DNA of 64,000 nt from Mycobacterium sp. JS623 (GTDB taxonomy: Bacteria; Actinomycetota; Actinomycetes; Mycobacteriales; Mycobacteriaceae). The translations under genes and the position numbers were made by a program. The DNA is taken from NCBI RefSeq assembly GCF_000328565.1, contig NC_019959.1, positions 62,001-126,000 on the forward strand. The letters run 5' to 3'. The notes beneath the pieces are model-generated. The model did no database searches, was not told the origin of the DNA, and was given only the letters and a program-made list of their open reading frames with translations. This document shows positions 27,913 to 37,268 of this stretch, in pieces (the first letter of the stretch is position 1; the number at the start of each line of letters is the position of its first letter).

Positions 27913-29529
27913 TCACCGCCGGGGCGCAGCCTCGACGAGGCGGGTGCTCAACCACTGTCGGTCATGCGCGGTGATGAGCTGGAACAGGTTGGCGCGTGCA
28001 CCGTCCTGGGTGATGACGACCGTCGTCGACGGGGGCTGCGCGGACTGCGGACGGCGCAGCGTCACCGTGATCGCCGCTCCGCTGGGCGCATCCACACTGC
28101 CGTCAGTCACCACGATCGAACCAGGCAACAAGGTGGGCGGCCGAACAGAGAACTGTTGCGGTGCACCGTGATTGCCCAGGCTGGCCCATGGTCGAGGATC
28201 GGTGACGTACAGCGCCACCGGAAGGCCGGACAACGCCAGCCTCGAGACGATGCCCACCTGGAACTGGCCGGTGCCGGTGACGGTGACCCGTACGGGCTCC
28301 GGCGACGCCAACCCGAGATACACCGGCTCGCGATTGCGGTTGAAGCCGATGGGCACCCCGGCGGCCGCGGTCGTCCACCGCAGCGATGTGAGGTCCTCCC
28401 AGGACAGCTGCCCCTGGGGCAAAGCGAACCGTGACTGGTCAAATCCGGTCACCGACAGGGCCGAGGCGACTTTGCGGTGCAGGCCGTGGAATCCCGCAAG
28501 TCCCGGCAGCGGGTTGCGGCCCGGCTTGGCACTGCTGACCACACCAACCGCGGCGTCGATCGTCACAGACTGGCTGCTGGGGTCGCGCACCGTCATCGTC
28601 ACCCACGTCGCCTTGGACGCCAACGACGGAAGGGCATCGAGCACCCGTGCCAGCTGCCCAGGTTCAACGGCGTACACCGCACGGAACCCGTCGGAGTGCT
28701 CGGTGGCCGTCCAATGCTCGCGCCGAACCGTTGCCGACGCCGGCGCGAACGTCGGAACCTCGTCGACCTCGGTCAGGGTGGCCAACCATCCCTGCTCGCG
28801 CAGCTCGGCGACCAGGCGGCGCTCCACGGTGTCGGCCAGAGCGGTCTGCTGCGGCGTCGAGCCGTCCTCGGCTCCGATGCCGGTTGAATCGGCTGTGGCG
28901 TGGCCCATCGTGGTGCGCCGGGCGGTCAGTGCCCCCACGTTGCTCTGAGCGCGCAGCGTGTACGTGAGCCAGGTGTCACGGTGCTGTGGAGTGCGGCCGG
29001 TCAAGAGCGCGGCCGCGTCGGTGCGCAGACCGCTTGGCGGCGGGGTCCTGGTGAGGGCGCTGATGGTCAGCTCGTCGGCGCGCACGCCGTAGCGGTCGAG
29101 CCAGCTGGTAATGAACCGCCATGGCAGCTGGTCGGCGGTGTCGGCGGGGGTGGTCAGGGCGTGCGGGTGCGGACGAAGGTGGATGACGACCCGTGCTTCC
29201 AGGATGTTGGAGCCCCGCGCCGGCGCGTCCGGCGTCTCGGGTGCGGTGTCGCCGCGACTGGTGACTCTGCGGCTGCGCAGGCGCCGGTTGAAGGCCGACA
29301 TCGGCGCCCAGCGGCGCACCGTCGTGGATACGTGCTGGCCATGCCAAGACCCCAGGAACGCCAGGATGAGGGCGACGCCGATGGCGTAGTGCCACCACTG
29401 CGGTGTGCGTCCTGGCGGCAGGAGAGCGGCCCACCCCAACAGCAATAGCGACACCAGGACGGTCAGGCGACGCCAACTCGGTACCGCTGGGGCGAGTCGG
29501 CCTCGGGTGCGGTCAACGGGAGTTGCCAC
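27913..29529 (-). CDS. eccE: EccE, ESX membrane component
   Basis: About 538 residues from GTG at 29529; an in-frame TTG at 29541 would add four residues. Two hydrophobic helices near the N-terminus (LTVLVSLLLLGWAALL and WHYAIGVALILAFLG) precede a mixed alpha/beta domain with RPWASLGNHG and similar blocks. This is the EccE layout; EccE stabilises the outer ring of the ESX membrane complex. The start overlaps mycP by 17 nt, so the eccD-mycP-eccE genes are probably co-translated. Confidence 0.85.
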   Translation of the reverse strand: MATPVDRTRGRLAPAVPSWRRLTVLVSLLLLGWAALLPPGRTPQWWHYAIGVALILAFLGSWHGQHVSTTVRRWAPMSAFNRRLRSRRVTSRGDTAPETPDAPARGSNILEARVVIHLRPHPHALTTPADTADQLPWRFITSWLDRYGVRADELTISALTRTPPPSGLRTDAAALLTGRTPQHRDTWLTYTLRAQSNVGALTARRTTMGHATADSTGIGAEDGSTPQQTALADTVERRLVAELREQGWLATLTEVDEVPTFAPASATVRREHWTATEHSDGFRAVYAVEPGQLARVLDALPSLASKATWVTMTVRDPSSQSVTIDAAVGVVSSAKPGRNPLPGLAGFHGLHRKVASALSVTGFDQSRFALPQGQLSWEDLTSLRWTTAAAGVPIGFNRNREPVYLGLASPEPVRVTVTGTGQFQVGIVSRLALSGLPVALYVTDPRPWASLGNHGAPQQFSVRPPTLLPGSIVVTDGSVDAPSGAAITVTLRRPQSAQPPSTTVVITQDGARANLFQLITAHDRQWLSTRLVEAAPRR

Positions 29530-30916
29530 GGCGCATTCCAATCATGGTGACGGCGATGATCGCGACGGCGACGACGAGGAGGCCGCCGCCCAGGGCGATC
29601 AGGCGGGGCAGTCGGTTGTCCGGTGGCGGCGGTGCCGGCGGTGCGACGCGGACCACCGGCATGTTGGCCGGGACCTTCTCCCCGTCGGGGATATTCCAGG
29701 TGAGTGCAGCAACCGGGTCGATGACGCCGGCGCCGACGACGTTGGACGGCGCGCGGGCGGCATTATGGGCCGACGCAACGATGCGGTTGACGATCTGGCG
29801 GGCCGACAAGTCGGGGAACTCCGAGCGGACCAGAGCTGCGACGCCGGAGACGTATGCGGCGGCAAAGCTGGTGCCGTTGATGGGGACCAGAGGTTCCTTG
29901 GTGGAGGGCTGGCCGTTGACGAGGCCGGAGTTCGGCGCGTTGCCCAGCGACACGATCTGCTCGCCCGGCGCAGCGACGCCGACCCAAGGGCCGGCCATGG
30001 TGAATCCCGAGGGCTGGCCATCGGGGGTCAGCGAGGCGACCGATAACACGTAGGGCTGCCAGTAGGACGGCGTGGAGATCGTGGTCGCGCCGGCCCAGTT
30101 GCGGGGATCTTGCGGGTTCTTGGGATCGGTGAGCGGATTGCTGGTGCAGTTGCCGCCACCGCCGGTGCCGGACCCGGACTCGCCGGTGTTGCCCGCGGCG
30201 GCGACGACCACGATGTCCTTGTCGATCGCCGCGTAGCGCAGCGCGGCGCCCAAGGCCGCCTGGTCGACCTGCTTGTACTGGGCGATGCAGTCCACGATCG
30301 AGATGTTGATGACCCGGACGAACGGAATGTCGGCGGCGTGACGGACGGCGCGAGCCAAGGTGGCGATGTCGCCGGCGGTCTTGACCACCTGCGGGTCACC
30401 ACCGCTGGGCATGCGGGGTGCCCAGTGCGCTGAGGTCTGCCTGATCGACACGATCGACGCCTCGGGAGCGACGCCGGAGAAACCATCGGGACCGGGCTGG
30501 CCGGCGATGATGCCGGCCACCGCTGTGCCGTGCCCGTCCTCATCGACCAATCCATTGGCCGGCGGGTCGACGTAGTCGCCGCCGGGGTTGAGGTTGGGCA
30601 GACGCGGCTGCGGCGTGACGCCGGAGTCGATGACCGCCACGGCCACTCCCCTGCCCCGAGAGGTCTTCCACGCCTCGGGCAGATTCAGCATCGCCTGGCT
30701 GGGCGGGATGGCGGCCGGGTCGAAACCGGGCAGCGCACCGTTGAATGTGGGCGGTCCGTCGTTGTGACGCATTTCCTGCTCGGGTGAGGGTGGTCCGTCC
30801 GGTGGCAGGGCTGCCGGGTCGACGACGGGCTGAGTAAGGGCCAGCGCCGCCGGCGGCGGTGAGCACACCACCAGCAGAGCCACCGCCGCGGCGAGGGAAC
30901 CGAGCTGTCGCAACAT
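29513..30916 (-). CDS. mycP: MycP mycosin, subtilisin-like serine protease
   Basis: 467 residues from ATG at 30916, which overlaps the eccD stop. Signal peptide (about 1-26), propeptide-like segment, then subtilase motifs: Asp97 in VAVIDSG, His129 in DGHGT, Asn243 in AAAGN, and Ser350 in NGTSFAAAY. A Pro-rich linker and a C-terminal membrane helix (LIALGGGLLVVAVAIIAV) anchor it in the periplasmic face. Mycosins stabilise the ESX pore and process some substrates. All catalytic residues are present. Confidence 0.95.
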   Translation of the reverse strand: MLRQLGSLAAAVALLVVCSPPPAALALTQPVVDPAALPPDGPPSPEQEMRHNDGPPTFNGALPGFDPAAIPPSQAMLNLPEAWKTSRGRGVAVAVIDSGVTPQPRLPNLNPGGDYVDPPANGLVDEDGHGTAVAGIIAGQPGPDGFSGVAPEASIVSIRQTSAHWAPRMPSGGDPQVVKTAGDIATLARAVRHAADIPFVRVINISIVDCIAQYKQVDQAALGAALRYAAIDKDIVVVAAAGNTGESGSGTGGGGNCTSNPLTDPKNPQDPRNWAGATTISTPSYWQPYVLSVASLTPDGQPSGFTMAGPWVGVAAPGEQIVSLGNAPNSGLVNGQPSTKEPLVPINGTSFAAAYVSGVAALVRSEFPDLSARQIVNRIVASAHNAARAPSNVVGAGVIDPVAALTWNIPDGEKVPANMPVVRVAPPAPPPPDNRLPRLIALGGGLLVVAVAIIAVTMIGMRRGNSR

Positions 30917-32328
30917 CAGATGGCCCCCCGGTTGCGAATGAGGCTGACCAGACCCACCAGCCACAGCAGTGAGGGTGCGATGGTGACCAGCAGAGCGTTC
31001 TCGAACAAGTCGAGGTAGCGGCGTTGCGGGATGGTCAGTTCGCGAGGCTTGAGCACCGAGGCGACCAGAAGGGCCATCGTCAGGCCCGCCACCGCCGCAG
31101 TCGCGTACATGCCGGCCTCCAGGTGCCCGGTCACGGCGAACGCCACCGCCAACGTCAGCGCCGTCACGAACGGTGCGGACAGGAACCACAGCGAGGGAAC
31201 TGCCGAATCCCAGATCCGCATCCGCAGCACGGTGACAGTGATGGTGGCGATGACCAGCCACCACGCCAACAGGGGCGGCTGGTCGGGCAGCCACAGCACC
31301 AGTACCGAGCCGATGACGGCCAGGATCACCGAGGCAGCGATCATGCCGCTCTGGTAGGAGGCGCTGATCGCCGTTTTGCGGGGCAGGTCCTCGATCTCGG
31401 CCAGTGAGGATGGTGCCGGAGTCGGCTCACCGGGAGCGGGGACGTTGGGCAGCGGGAATCGGGCCCACACCGCTGACGCTGTGGGCGCGTTGAGTGCCAC
31501 CAGCAGCGAGATGGCCAGCACCCCGCACCCCAGCGACAGATATGGCAGGTGAGCGAGCATGCGCACACCGGCGGCCAGTGCCACGGTGGCCGACACGGCG
31601 ATGATCGCGGTGTAGGTGGCCACCCACGACGTCGTGATGGTCAGCAGCAGGATTGACCAGGCGACCAAGCCGGCGGCCGCCAGGAACACCCGCGGGGAGG
31701 CAGCGTCGCCGGGGACGGCAGCGGCCAGGGCCAAGGCCAAGGGAACCGTGGTGGCCACCCCCATGCGGCCCGCGGCGACTGCGTTGCCGCGACGGCGCAG
31801 CAGAACTGTCGCCAGGATGTACACCACCGACAGCGCGCCGAGGGCGCCGGCGGCCCACCACTGATAGCCGCGGTGCCAGCCGTCGATGGCCAGACCGCAC
31901 ACCAACGCACCGAGCCCAAGGACGGCCGCTTGGGCGACCATCGGCAGCTGGGCATGGGTGAACGGTTTGAACTGGCGGGCCGAGTGGATCGCTGACGCAT
32001 CGGCGATGTCCTCGACGACCGGCGGGGCGGCCGGGCCAGGCGGCAGCTTGCAGAGGATCAGCTGCTCGCCGTCGTCGATGGCCAGTGTTTCCAGCGTGGC
32101 GTCGAGACTGAACGGCGTGCCGCCCAGGGGCGCAAGGGAATACGGGCGCGGCCCGGCGGTGACGTCGTCGGGTTCGAGGGCGTCGTCATCGCGCCCGGAT
32201 ACCAGGGTGGCGCGGATGCGCGGAATGAGTTCGCGGATCGCCAGTGTGGTGGGCAGTGCGAGGTCGGCGGCCGCGCCGTCGCCGATGATCGCGACGCGGA
32301 CCTGCCCGGTGGCAGAGGCCGGATCCAT
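30916..32328 (-). CDS. eccD: EccD, polytopic ESX pore component
   Basis: 470 residues. A ubiquitin-like N-terminal domain (about 1-95; VRVAIIGDGAAADLAL, then EQLILCKLPPG) precedes about 11 membrane helices from residue ~125 to the end. This is the EccD/YukD-fold plus channel architecture. Two copies per protomer line the ESX pore. It follows the espI-like gene by 2 nt and overlaps mycP. Confidence 0.95.
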   Translation of the reverse strand: MDPASATGQVRVAIIGDGAAADLALPTTLAIRELIPRIRATLVSGRDDDALEPDDVTAGPRPYSLAPLGGTPFSLDATLETLAIDDGEQLILCKLPPGPAAPPVVEDIADASAIHSARQFKPFTHAQLPMVAQAAVLGLGALVCGLAIDGWHRGYQWWAAGALGALSVVYILATVLLRRRGNAVAAGRMGVATTVPLALALAAAVPGDAASPRVFLAAAGLVAWSILLLTITTSWVATYTAIIAVSATVALAAGVRMLAHLPYLSLGCGVLAISLLVALNAPTASAVWARFPLPNVPAPGEPTPAPSSLAEIEDLPRKTAISASYQSGMIAASVILAVIGSVLVLWLPDQPPLLAWWLVIATITVTVLRMRIWDSAVPSLWFLSAPFVTALTLAVAFAVTGHLEAGMYATAAVAGLTMALLVASVLKPRELTIPQRRYLDLFENALLVTIAPSLLWLVGLVSLIRNRGAI

Positions 32329-32330
32329 GG

Positions 32331-33941
32331 TCAGTATCTCCCCAGTTCTTCAGGACGTTGACGTGGTTGACGTGTCGGGTAGTATCGGGCGATCGAGGCG
32401 GCCAGTCCCGTCACCGCCTTGCGTGTCCGCTTGGTCATCCGGTCGAAGCTGATGAAGCCACCTTCGTGCAAGTGCGCGTCATAGGGGACGGTGACGACCT
32501 CTTCGACCTTCTCACGGAACCTGGCCTCGGCCTCTTTCATATCGACCGCGGGTTTGTCACCACTGTTGGCGTTGAGCGCAATCACAGTGCGCGGCAGCAG
32601 ATTACTGAAACCATGGGCCTCAAGCCAGCCCAGGGTTCGCCAGGCCCCGTTGAGGCCGGGAGCGTCGTTGGACGACACCACCACAAGGCAGTTGACCTGC
32701 TTGGCGATCGCCGGGAACAGATTCGAGGTGATCGACGTACCGCAGTCGAGCAGGATCACGTTGTAGTGCGCGCGCAGGATCTTCATCGCTGACTCGAAGT
32801 CCTGGATGTTGAGGCGGTAGTTGGAGCGCGGATCGTTTTGCGAGGACAACATTTCCAGCCGGTCAGAGTTCTGCACGGTGAACACCCGCACGTTCTGATA
32901 GCTGCCGGCGCTGGGCAATGCCGCCAGGGCCTCGATGTTGGCCTTGGGCCCACCGTTCTCCTCGAAGCGGGCCGACAGATTGCCCAAGTCGGTATCGACG
33001 TCGACGACGATCACCCGATCGCCGCGTTCGCGGGCAATCGCGTTGCCCGCAGAGACGGCCATGGTGGTCTTGCCGACCCCGCCCTTCGAGTTGACGAACG
33101 CGACGACGAACACGTCGAGCAGAGACGCCGTGATCGCGCGGATCTCCTCTTCAGCGCGCAACTGCTTGGCGCTCGGACCCGGTTTGACGAGGCCGAACGT
33201 CATCACCGACACAGCCTTGCGCCAACCAGTGACCGGAGTGCTGCGCTGCGAGGGCCCGAAGGCTTCTGAGCTTTCGTCACTGACGTAGCCGCCGCCGCCG
33301 AAGGGCTCCCCTGCCCCACCGAAGGCATCGGCGAACGGCTGGGCTGGCGAGGCTGAGCCCTGCTCCAAGGGCTCCGGCGGCCAAGCATCATGAGGCACCG
33401 CAGAATTCGGCCCGGACGGTGGTCCGAAGAAGTCGCCCACGCCGGGATCGTGCGTCGCCTGTTCACGGGCAGCGTCCATCTGCTGGCGAGACAGGATCGT
33501 TGTCTGTTCGGTGATGTCCGGCGCGCCCTCGCGGCGCTGAAAGCGCGGGTTGGGCGCCGGTGGCGGCCCCGCCTGACTGGGTCGGTGGGACGGCTGCTGA
33601 TGACGGGGCTGGGCGGCGGAATGCTGCGGCGGGGTCTGTTGCCCGGCCGGCGGCGGTGGCTGCTGGGCTGCCGGCGGAGCTTGAGGCGCGGCAGAGGGCA
33701 CCGATGGCGCGGACGGCTGCGCCGGAGGCGGAGGCGGAGGTGTGCGCCGCGCCTCCTCACTGCTTGCCTGGGAGGCTGGCTGCGCCGTTGGTGGCACTCC
33801 CCACGGCTGCGCAGACGAGGGGGCTGCCCGATGTGATCCGGGCTCGGACGCAGATGGGGCAGCGCCGTGGCGTTCGTCGCTGGTGGACTCCCCCGGACCA
33901 GGTTCATTGTCCGGGGAGAAGAAATCAGATGGTGTGCTCAT
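32331..33941 (-). CDS. espI: EspI-like protein: proline-rich N-terminus with MinD/ParA-type ATPase
   Basis: 536 residues. The first ~250 residues are a Pro/Ala/Gln-rich low-complexity region, followed by a SIMIBI-class ATPase with an intact deviant Walker A (NSKGGVGKTT, about 286-295), DVDTDLGN, and LLDCGTSI. EspI of ESX-1 has this architecture and has been linked to control of secretion under low ATP. It sits immediately before eccD, as in ESX-1. A plasmid-partition role is unlikely because a separate ParA is present at 37395. Confidence 0.85.
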   Translation of the reverse strand: MSTPSDFFSPDNEPGPGESTSDERHGAAPSASEPGSHRAAPSSAQPWGVPPTAQPASQASSEEARRTPPPPPPAQPSAPSVPSAAPQAPPAAQQPPPPAGQQTPPQHSAAQPRHQQPSHRPSQAGPPPAPNPRFQRREGAPDITEQTTILSRQQMDAAREQATHDPGVGDFFGPPSGPNSAVPHDAWPPEPLEQGSASPAQPFADAFGGAGEPFGGGGYVSDESSEAFGPSQRSTPVTGWRKAVSVMTFGLVKPGPSAKQLRAEEEIRAITASLLDVFVVAFVNSKGGVGKTTMAVSAGNAIARERGDRVIVVDVDTDLGNLSARFEENGGPKANIEALAALPSAGSYQNVRVFTVQNSDRLEMLSSQNDPRSNYRLNIQDFESAMKILRAHYNVILLDCGTSITSNLFPAIAKQVNCLVVVSSNDAPGLNGAWRTLGWLEAHGFSNLLPRTVIALNANSGDKPAVDMKEAEARFREKVEEVVTVPYDAHLHEGGFISFDRMTKRTRKAVTGLAASIARYYPTRQPRQRPEELGRY

Positions 33942-33971
33942 CGCAGTTCGTTATCCGTTTCTGTCGAATCG

Positions 33972-34802
33972 TCAGATGTCGTAGTTCTCGTCAGGAAACC
34001 AAGTGCCGGAGGGCAATCGGGCGGTCAAATCGCGGATCGCCATGGAGATGGCGAATGGTTCACCGGGGGCGAAGATCGACACTCCCCCTTCGCGCGGCTC
34101 TCCAGCAGGCGGACTGACCAGAATGAGTCCCACCTCTGTGCTGATGAGATTCACGCTCACATCGGTCTGCTGGCGGCCACTGTCGCCGGCGTCATGGGCA
34201 GTCAACTCCACGGTGATGCGCTTGCCCGTGCGGGCCAACTCCATGACATCGGCTGCGCGCGCGTCGATCCCGAGGTCGGTGAGCGTCTCTGCGACGTCGG
34301 CTCCACGAGCGATGCGCTCGTCGATCTGTCGCCCGACATCCATGGGCAGCTCGAACTCCTCGAACTGCGCCGGGGGCTGATCCTGCGGGAGGCCCGCAGT
34401 AATGATCGGCACGACGGCCTCGCTGTGGATCAGCTGAAGCGGGGTGAACGTCACCATCTGCGCGTACCGCAAAGCGACGACCGCATCCGGCGGTGTGGTC
34501 CTGGCAAGTACACCCCGCAGCATCTGGTCGGCGTCGACGACGGTGTACCACTCCAGCCATTGGCGGGGCCTGCAGACAGTCCGAACAGACTGCGCCACAG
34601 ACGGTTTGACGCGGCCCTCAGGGTCCATTACCCCCGCTGCGGTCAACTCCTCGATGCACTTGGCGTTGAACGGCTCACGTTCGGCGGGATCGACATAGGC
34701 GCCGGTGATGGCGAGCTTCCAGGGATACACGCCGGCGCCGAGGTAATCGGCCAAAAAGAACGCCTGGTAGGCAGTGACCTCAACTGCCTCGAACCTAGCC
34801 AT
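33972..34802 (-). CDS. espG: EspG, PE/PPE-specific ESX chaperone
   Basis: 276 residues from ATG 34802; two upstream in-frame GTG codons (to 34814) are possible. The two-fold repeated alpha/beta pattern, the tail FAPGEPFAISMAIRDL ... LPSGTWFPDENYDI and the length match the EspG family. EspG binds the tip of PPE proteins in the cytoplasm and hands the PE-PPE dimer to the ESX system; the likely client is the PPE at 24779. The start overlaps the ribbon-helix-helix gene by 8 nt. Confidence 0.75.
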   Translation of the reverse strand: MARFEAVEVTAYQAFFLADYLGAGVYPWKLAITGAYVDPAEREPFNAKCIEELTAAGVMDPEGRVKPSVAQSVRTVCRPRQWLEWYTVVDADQMLRGVLARTTPPDAVVALRYAQMVTFTPLQLIHSEAVVPIITAGLPQDQPPAQFEEFELPMDVGRQIDERIARGADVAETLTDLGIDARAADVMELARTGKRITVELTAHDAGDSGRQQTDVSVNLISTEVGLILVSPPAGEPREGGVSIFAPGEPFAISMAIRDLTARLPSGTWFPDENYDI

Positions 34803-35043
34803 CGTCGTCACCACCGGTAACGGGAGGGGTCGCCCGCTCCAACTCGTCGAGCACGGGCTCCAGCGCTCGCTCGGCGATCAACGACATCGACGTATTCCAC
34901 CGCTTCTCCTGGGCCCGAAGCCGTTTGAGAGTTGAGCGTTTGAGTCGAAGCGTGGTGGCGCTCTTCTCGTCCTGGTCCAACATCTGCTGGGACAGCTCTT
35001 GGACAAGGGCGCCGCCGGCGCTCTTGGCTTCCGTCGTCGCCAT
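34795..35043 (-). CDS. Small ribbon-helix-helix-like protein
   Basis: 82 residues; ATG 35043 has AAAGGGG 8 nt upstream, while the GTG at 35052 would overlap that site. The centre (SATTLRLKRSTLKRLRAQEK, then helix TSMSLIAERALEPVLDEL) reads like a strand followed by two helices, as in CopG/MetJ-type repressors. It is the first gene of the minus-strand ESX half and faces the partition region, so it may regulate either; the TATGCG repeats at 35241-35303 are a candidate binding site. Confidence 0.55.
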   Translation of the reverse strand: MATTEAKSAGGALVQELSQQMLDQDEKSATTLRLKRSTLKRLRAQEKRWNTSMSLIAERALEPVLDELERATPPVTGGDDDG

Positions 35044-35240
35044 GTGACTCACCCCTTTCTTGCTGGGTCTTCACCCGCGCGCTCGCAGTAGAGCACACAA
35101 GATGGACACGGCAAATAGATTGCATATCCGGCTCACCCCTACGGTGCACGCGACTAGGCGCGGCATCCGCGTGATTACAGTCTGCCCTGATGCGGTACGT
35201 GCATCACGCACCACAGCAGACGAAGCGGAGCCGTAGGCGG

Positions 35241-35303
35241 TATGCGCGTAAGAAGCGCATACGCGCATAGGCACCGCATACGCGGGTATGCGGAAGCCGC
35301 ATA
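35241..35303. repeat. Six TATGCG/CGCATA hexamers in 63 bp
   Basis: Hexamers occur at 35241-35246 (TATGCG), 35256-35261, 35264-35269 and 35275-35280 (CGCATA), 35287-35292 (TATGCG) and 35298-35303 (CGCATA). They combine into inverted pairs, for example 35274-35280 with 35287-35293 and 35287-35293 with 35297-35303. Spacing of 8-15 bp is compatible with dimeric repressor or iteron binding. Confidence 0.6.
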
Positions 35304-35495
35304 TGGCGTGCCGCCGGTGTCCCCAGTGAGTGCGCGGCCAGCGATGTCTGGCAGGTGTCCATCGGTGGTGCCATGCTCGACCCCAATGAGCGAACTCGGC
35401 TCCCCTCCCCCACTGCGGCTACGCACCCCATCACCCCGGCATCAAAGCGTCACGTGACGATTGGTCGAACGTGACAACGGATAGCGAAGTGGCCC

Positions 35496-35520
35496 CGGTG
35501 ATGCAGCCTGCATCACCGGA
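35496..35520. promoter_or_regulatory. parS-like palindrome, copy 1 (25 bp)
   Basis: Two 12-bp arms (35496-35507 and 35509-35520) flank a single central C. The core GTGATGCAG-N-CTGCATCAC is repeated three times between parB and parA. Likely ParB-binding site and/or operator for the parB promoter. Confidence 0.7.
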
Positions 35521-35572
35521 TCGGCCGACACGCCCCGCAATTGCTTGTCGGTGTCACCCTCTCAACCTAATC

Positions 35573-35586
35573 TAATACCGGTATTA
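35573..35586. promoter_or_regulatory. TAATACCGGTATTA palindrome in the parB upstream region
   Basis: Perfect 14-bp palindrome ending 17 bp before the parB GTG at 35604 and directly preceding the ribosome site. It overlaps a TAATAC -10-like hexamer. Candidate operator; the binding protein is unknown. Confidence 0.4.
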
Positions 35587-35603
35587 CGGAAGGAGTCACG
35601 CCA

Positions 35604-37268
35604 GTGACCGACACGACCACCACACGGCCCGTCCGCCGCCCCGTCAAACCCGGCGGACGCAAGACGGCCAACCGATTCGCCAAGCTGGCCGGTGGAGACG
35701 CCGCCACCGAGGCCGACCTCTCCCCCGCAGGCGAGTCACCTGTCCCCGACACCGGCCTCATCGGCGGGATGTCCACGGTCGCGCACGACGAGGCGCATCG
35801 CGTCGTGAACCTCGCCGTCGCCGAGATCGCCCCGCATCCGTTCAACAACGAGGCACGCTCCCAGCCACAGCCCGACGACCCCAAATGGGTCGAGCTGCTC
35901 AACGGCGTGCGCGCCAACGGCGTGCGCCTACCAGTGCTCGTCGTCCCCCGCGAGTCGTTCGCTGCCGCGAGACCCGCTGCAGCAGAGAGCATTTCGCCGG
36001 ACGCCCGATACGTCCTCATCTACGGACACCGGCGCCGCGCGGCCGCACTGGAAGCCGGACGCGAAACGGTCCCCGCCGTCGTCGACGACGCGATCATGGA
36101 CAACAACGGCGACCTCGACGCCATGGCCACCGAAAACCTTGGCCGCCAAGACCTTTCCGACCTTGCCGAAGCAGACCTTTATGCGCGCTATTCCGAGATG
36201 GGACTCTCCCAACGGGCGATCGCCGAACGGCTGGGCGTCGACCAGGCCACCGTCTCTCGCCGGCTAGCTCTGCTGCTGCTGGCGCCGGAAGTCCGCGCTG
36301 CGGTCGATGACGACAAGCTCGCCGGGACAGAAGCCGCCGCGATCGCCAGCGAACTGCCCTACGGACCCCTGCGGCGGTGGCAGAAACGCAAGGACCCCGA
36401 GCAGGACACCGACCAGCGCCGTACCGAACAACTGGAGGCACTGCGGCTGGTTCAAGAACGGAAGTGGACAGCCGCCAACGCCGCCAAGCGAGTCGTCGCC
36501 GAACGTGACGCCCGCGCCGAAGCGGCGGCCCTCGGCATCGACCTGATCGACGATCCGGAGGCCGAATTCGGCGCCGGCTACGCCGAGCGCCGCGTCAGCA
36601 GGGACCAACTGTCGGGCGACGCCCAGATCGTCGGGGCCATCAATCCCAACACCGGAACGCTCGACCTGTACACGCGAGCCAGTGCGCCAGAAACCGACAG
36701 CACGGCGGCCCCGGACACCCCGCCGGCTGTCCCAGACAAGCCCGGAAAACAGCAACCGGCACCGTCCGCAGACGCCGACGATGACGCCGACGATGATGAC
36801 GACGGCATCGCCGGCGCGGCGGGGGAGCAGGACACCGAACCGACTCCCCAGGACCGCGAAGCGGCGGCGATCGCCGAACAGCGCAAGGCCGACGACGCCG
36901 CCGCAACCGCCGCCCAAGCCCGCCGCAGAGAAGCCTGCGCCGCACTGATCACCCACCAGCCATCCAACGCCGATCTCCTCAAGGTATTGGTCCGGCAGGT
37001 GCTCTCCGGGGTGGCAGCCCGCAGCCAAACCTCGGCGGTCAAGGCGCTGCTGCGGGACTGGGACGCCAGTGCAGACGGCACGGGGGAGAAGGCGCGCAAC
37101 GCCCGCGCCTGGCACCACGCCGTCGCCGCAGCGGAACTGCACACAGCCGAACTCAAAGGCAACACCTGGGACGACGACGCCGTTGCCCACCTCGACGTGC
37201 TCATCGAGCGGGTCGGATACCAGCCCAGCGAGTGGGAAAACCGCCAACTGACCACCGCGCGCGCGTGA
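35604..37268 (+). CDS. parB: ParB-family centromere-binding protein
   Basis: 554 residues from GTG 35604 with GGAAGGA upstream. The ParB/Srx CTPase-type domain has the GHRRRAAALEAG motif (about 140) and a following helix-turn-helix LSQRAIAERLGVDQATVSRR (about 198-217). A very acidic linker (DADDDADDDDDG, about 392-403) leads to a C-terminal helical dimer domain. It should load on the palindromes at 35496 and 37265-37356. The order parB-then-parA is reversed compared with most par operons. The stop codon lies inside palindrome copy 2. Confidence 0.88.
   Translation: MTDTTTTRPVRRPVKPGGRKTANRFAKLAGGDAATEADLSPAGESPVPDTGLIGGMSTVAHDEAHRVVNLAVAEIAPHPFNNEARSQPQPDDPKWVELLNGVRANGVRLPVLVVPRESFAAARPAAAESISPDARYVLIYGHRRRAAALEAGRETVPAVVDDAIMDNNGDLDAMATENLGRQDLSDLAEADLYARYSEMGLSQRAIAERLGVDQATVSRRLALLLLAPEVRAAVDDDKLAGTEAAAIASELPYGPLRRWQKRKDPEQDTDQRRTEQLEALRLVQERKWTAANAAKRVVAERDARAEAAALGIDLIDDPEAEFGAGYAERRVSRDQLSGDAQIVGAINPNTGTLDLYTRASAPETDSTAAPDTPPAVPDKPGKQQPAPSADADDDADDDDDGIAGAAGEQDTEPTPQDREAAAIAEQRKADDAAATAAQARRREACAALITHQPSNADLLKVLVRQVLSGVAARSQTSAVKALLRDWDASADGTGEKARNARAWHHAVAAAELHTAELKGNTWDDDAVAHLDVLIERVGYQPSEWENRQLTTARA

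Larger units (their letters stand above)
35044..35603. other. 560-bp intergenic region between the RHH-like gene and parB
   Basis: No credible gene. It holds a cluster of TATGCG/CGCATA hexamers (35241-35303), one full copy of the parS-like palindrome (35496-35520) and a 14-bp palindrome (35573-35586) just before the parB start. It probably carries divergent promoters and a centromere or operator; an origin role is possible but unproven. Confidence 0.6.

Noticed and set aside
32331..33941. EspI-like gene as a second plasmid ParA
   Set aside because: The long Pro-rich N-terminus and position next to eccD match EspI; a separate ParA with ParB is present.
35175..35457. Open frames on both strands across the TATGCG repeat cluster
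   Set aside because: Their translations are low-complexity Arg/Ala-rich and follow the repeats; no ribosome sites. Treated as non-coding.
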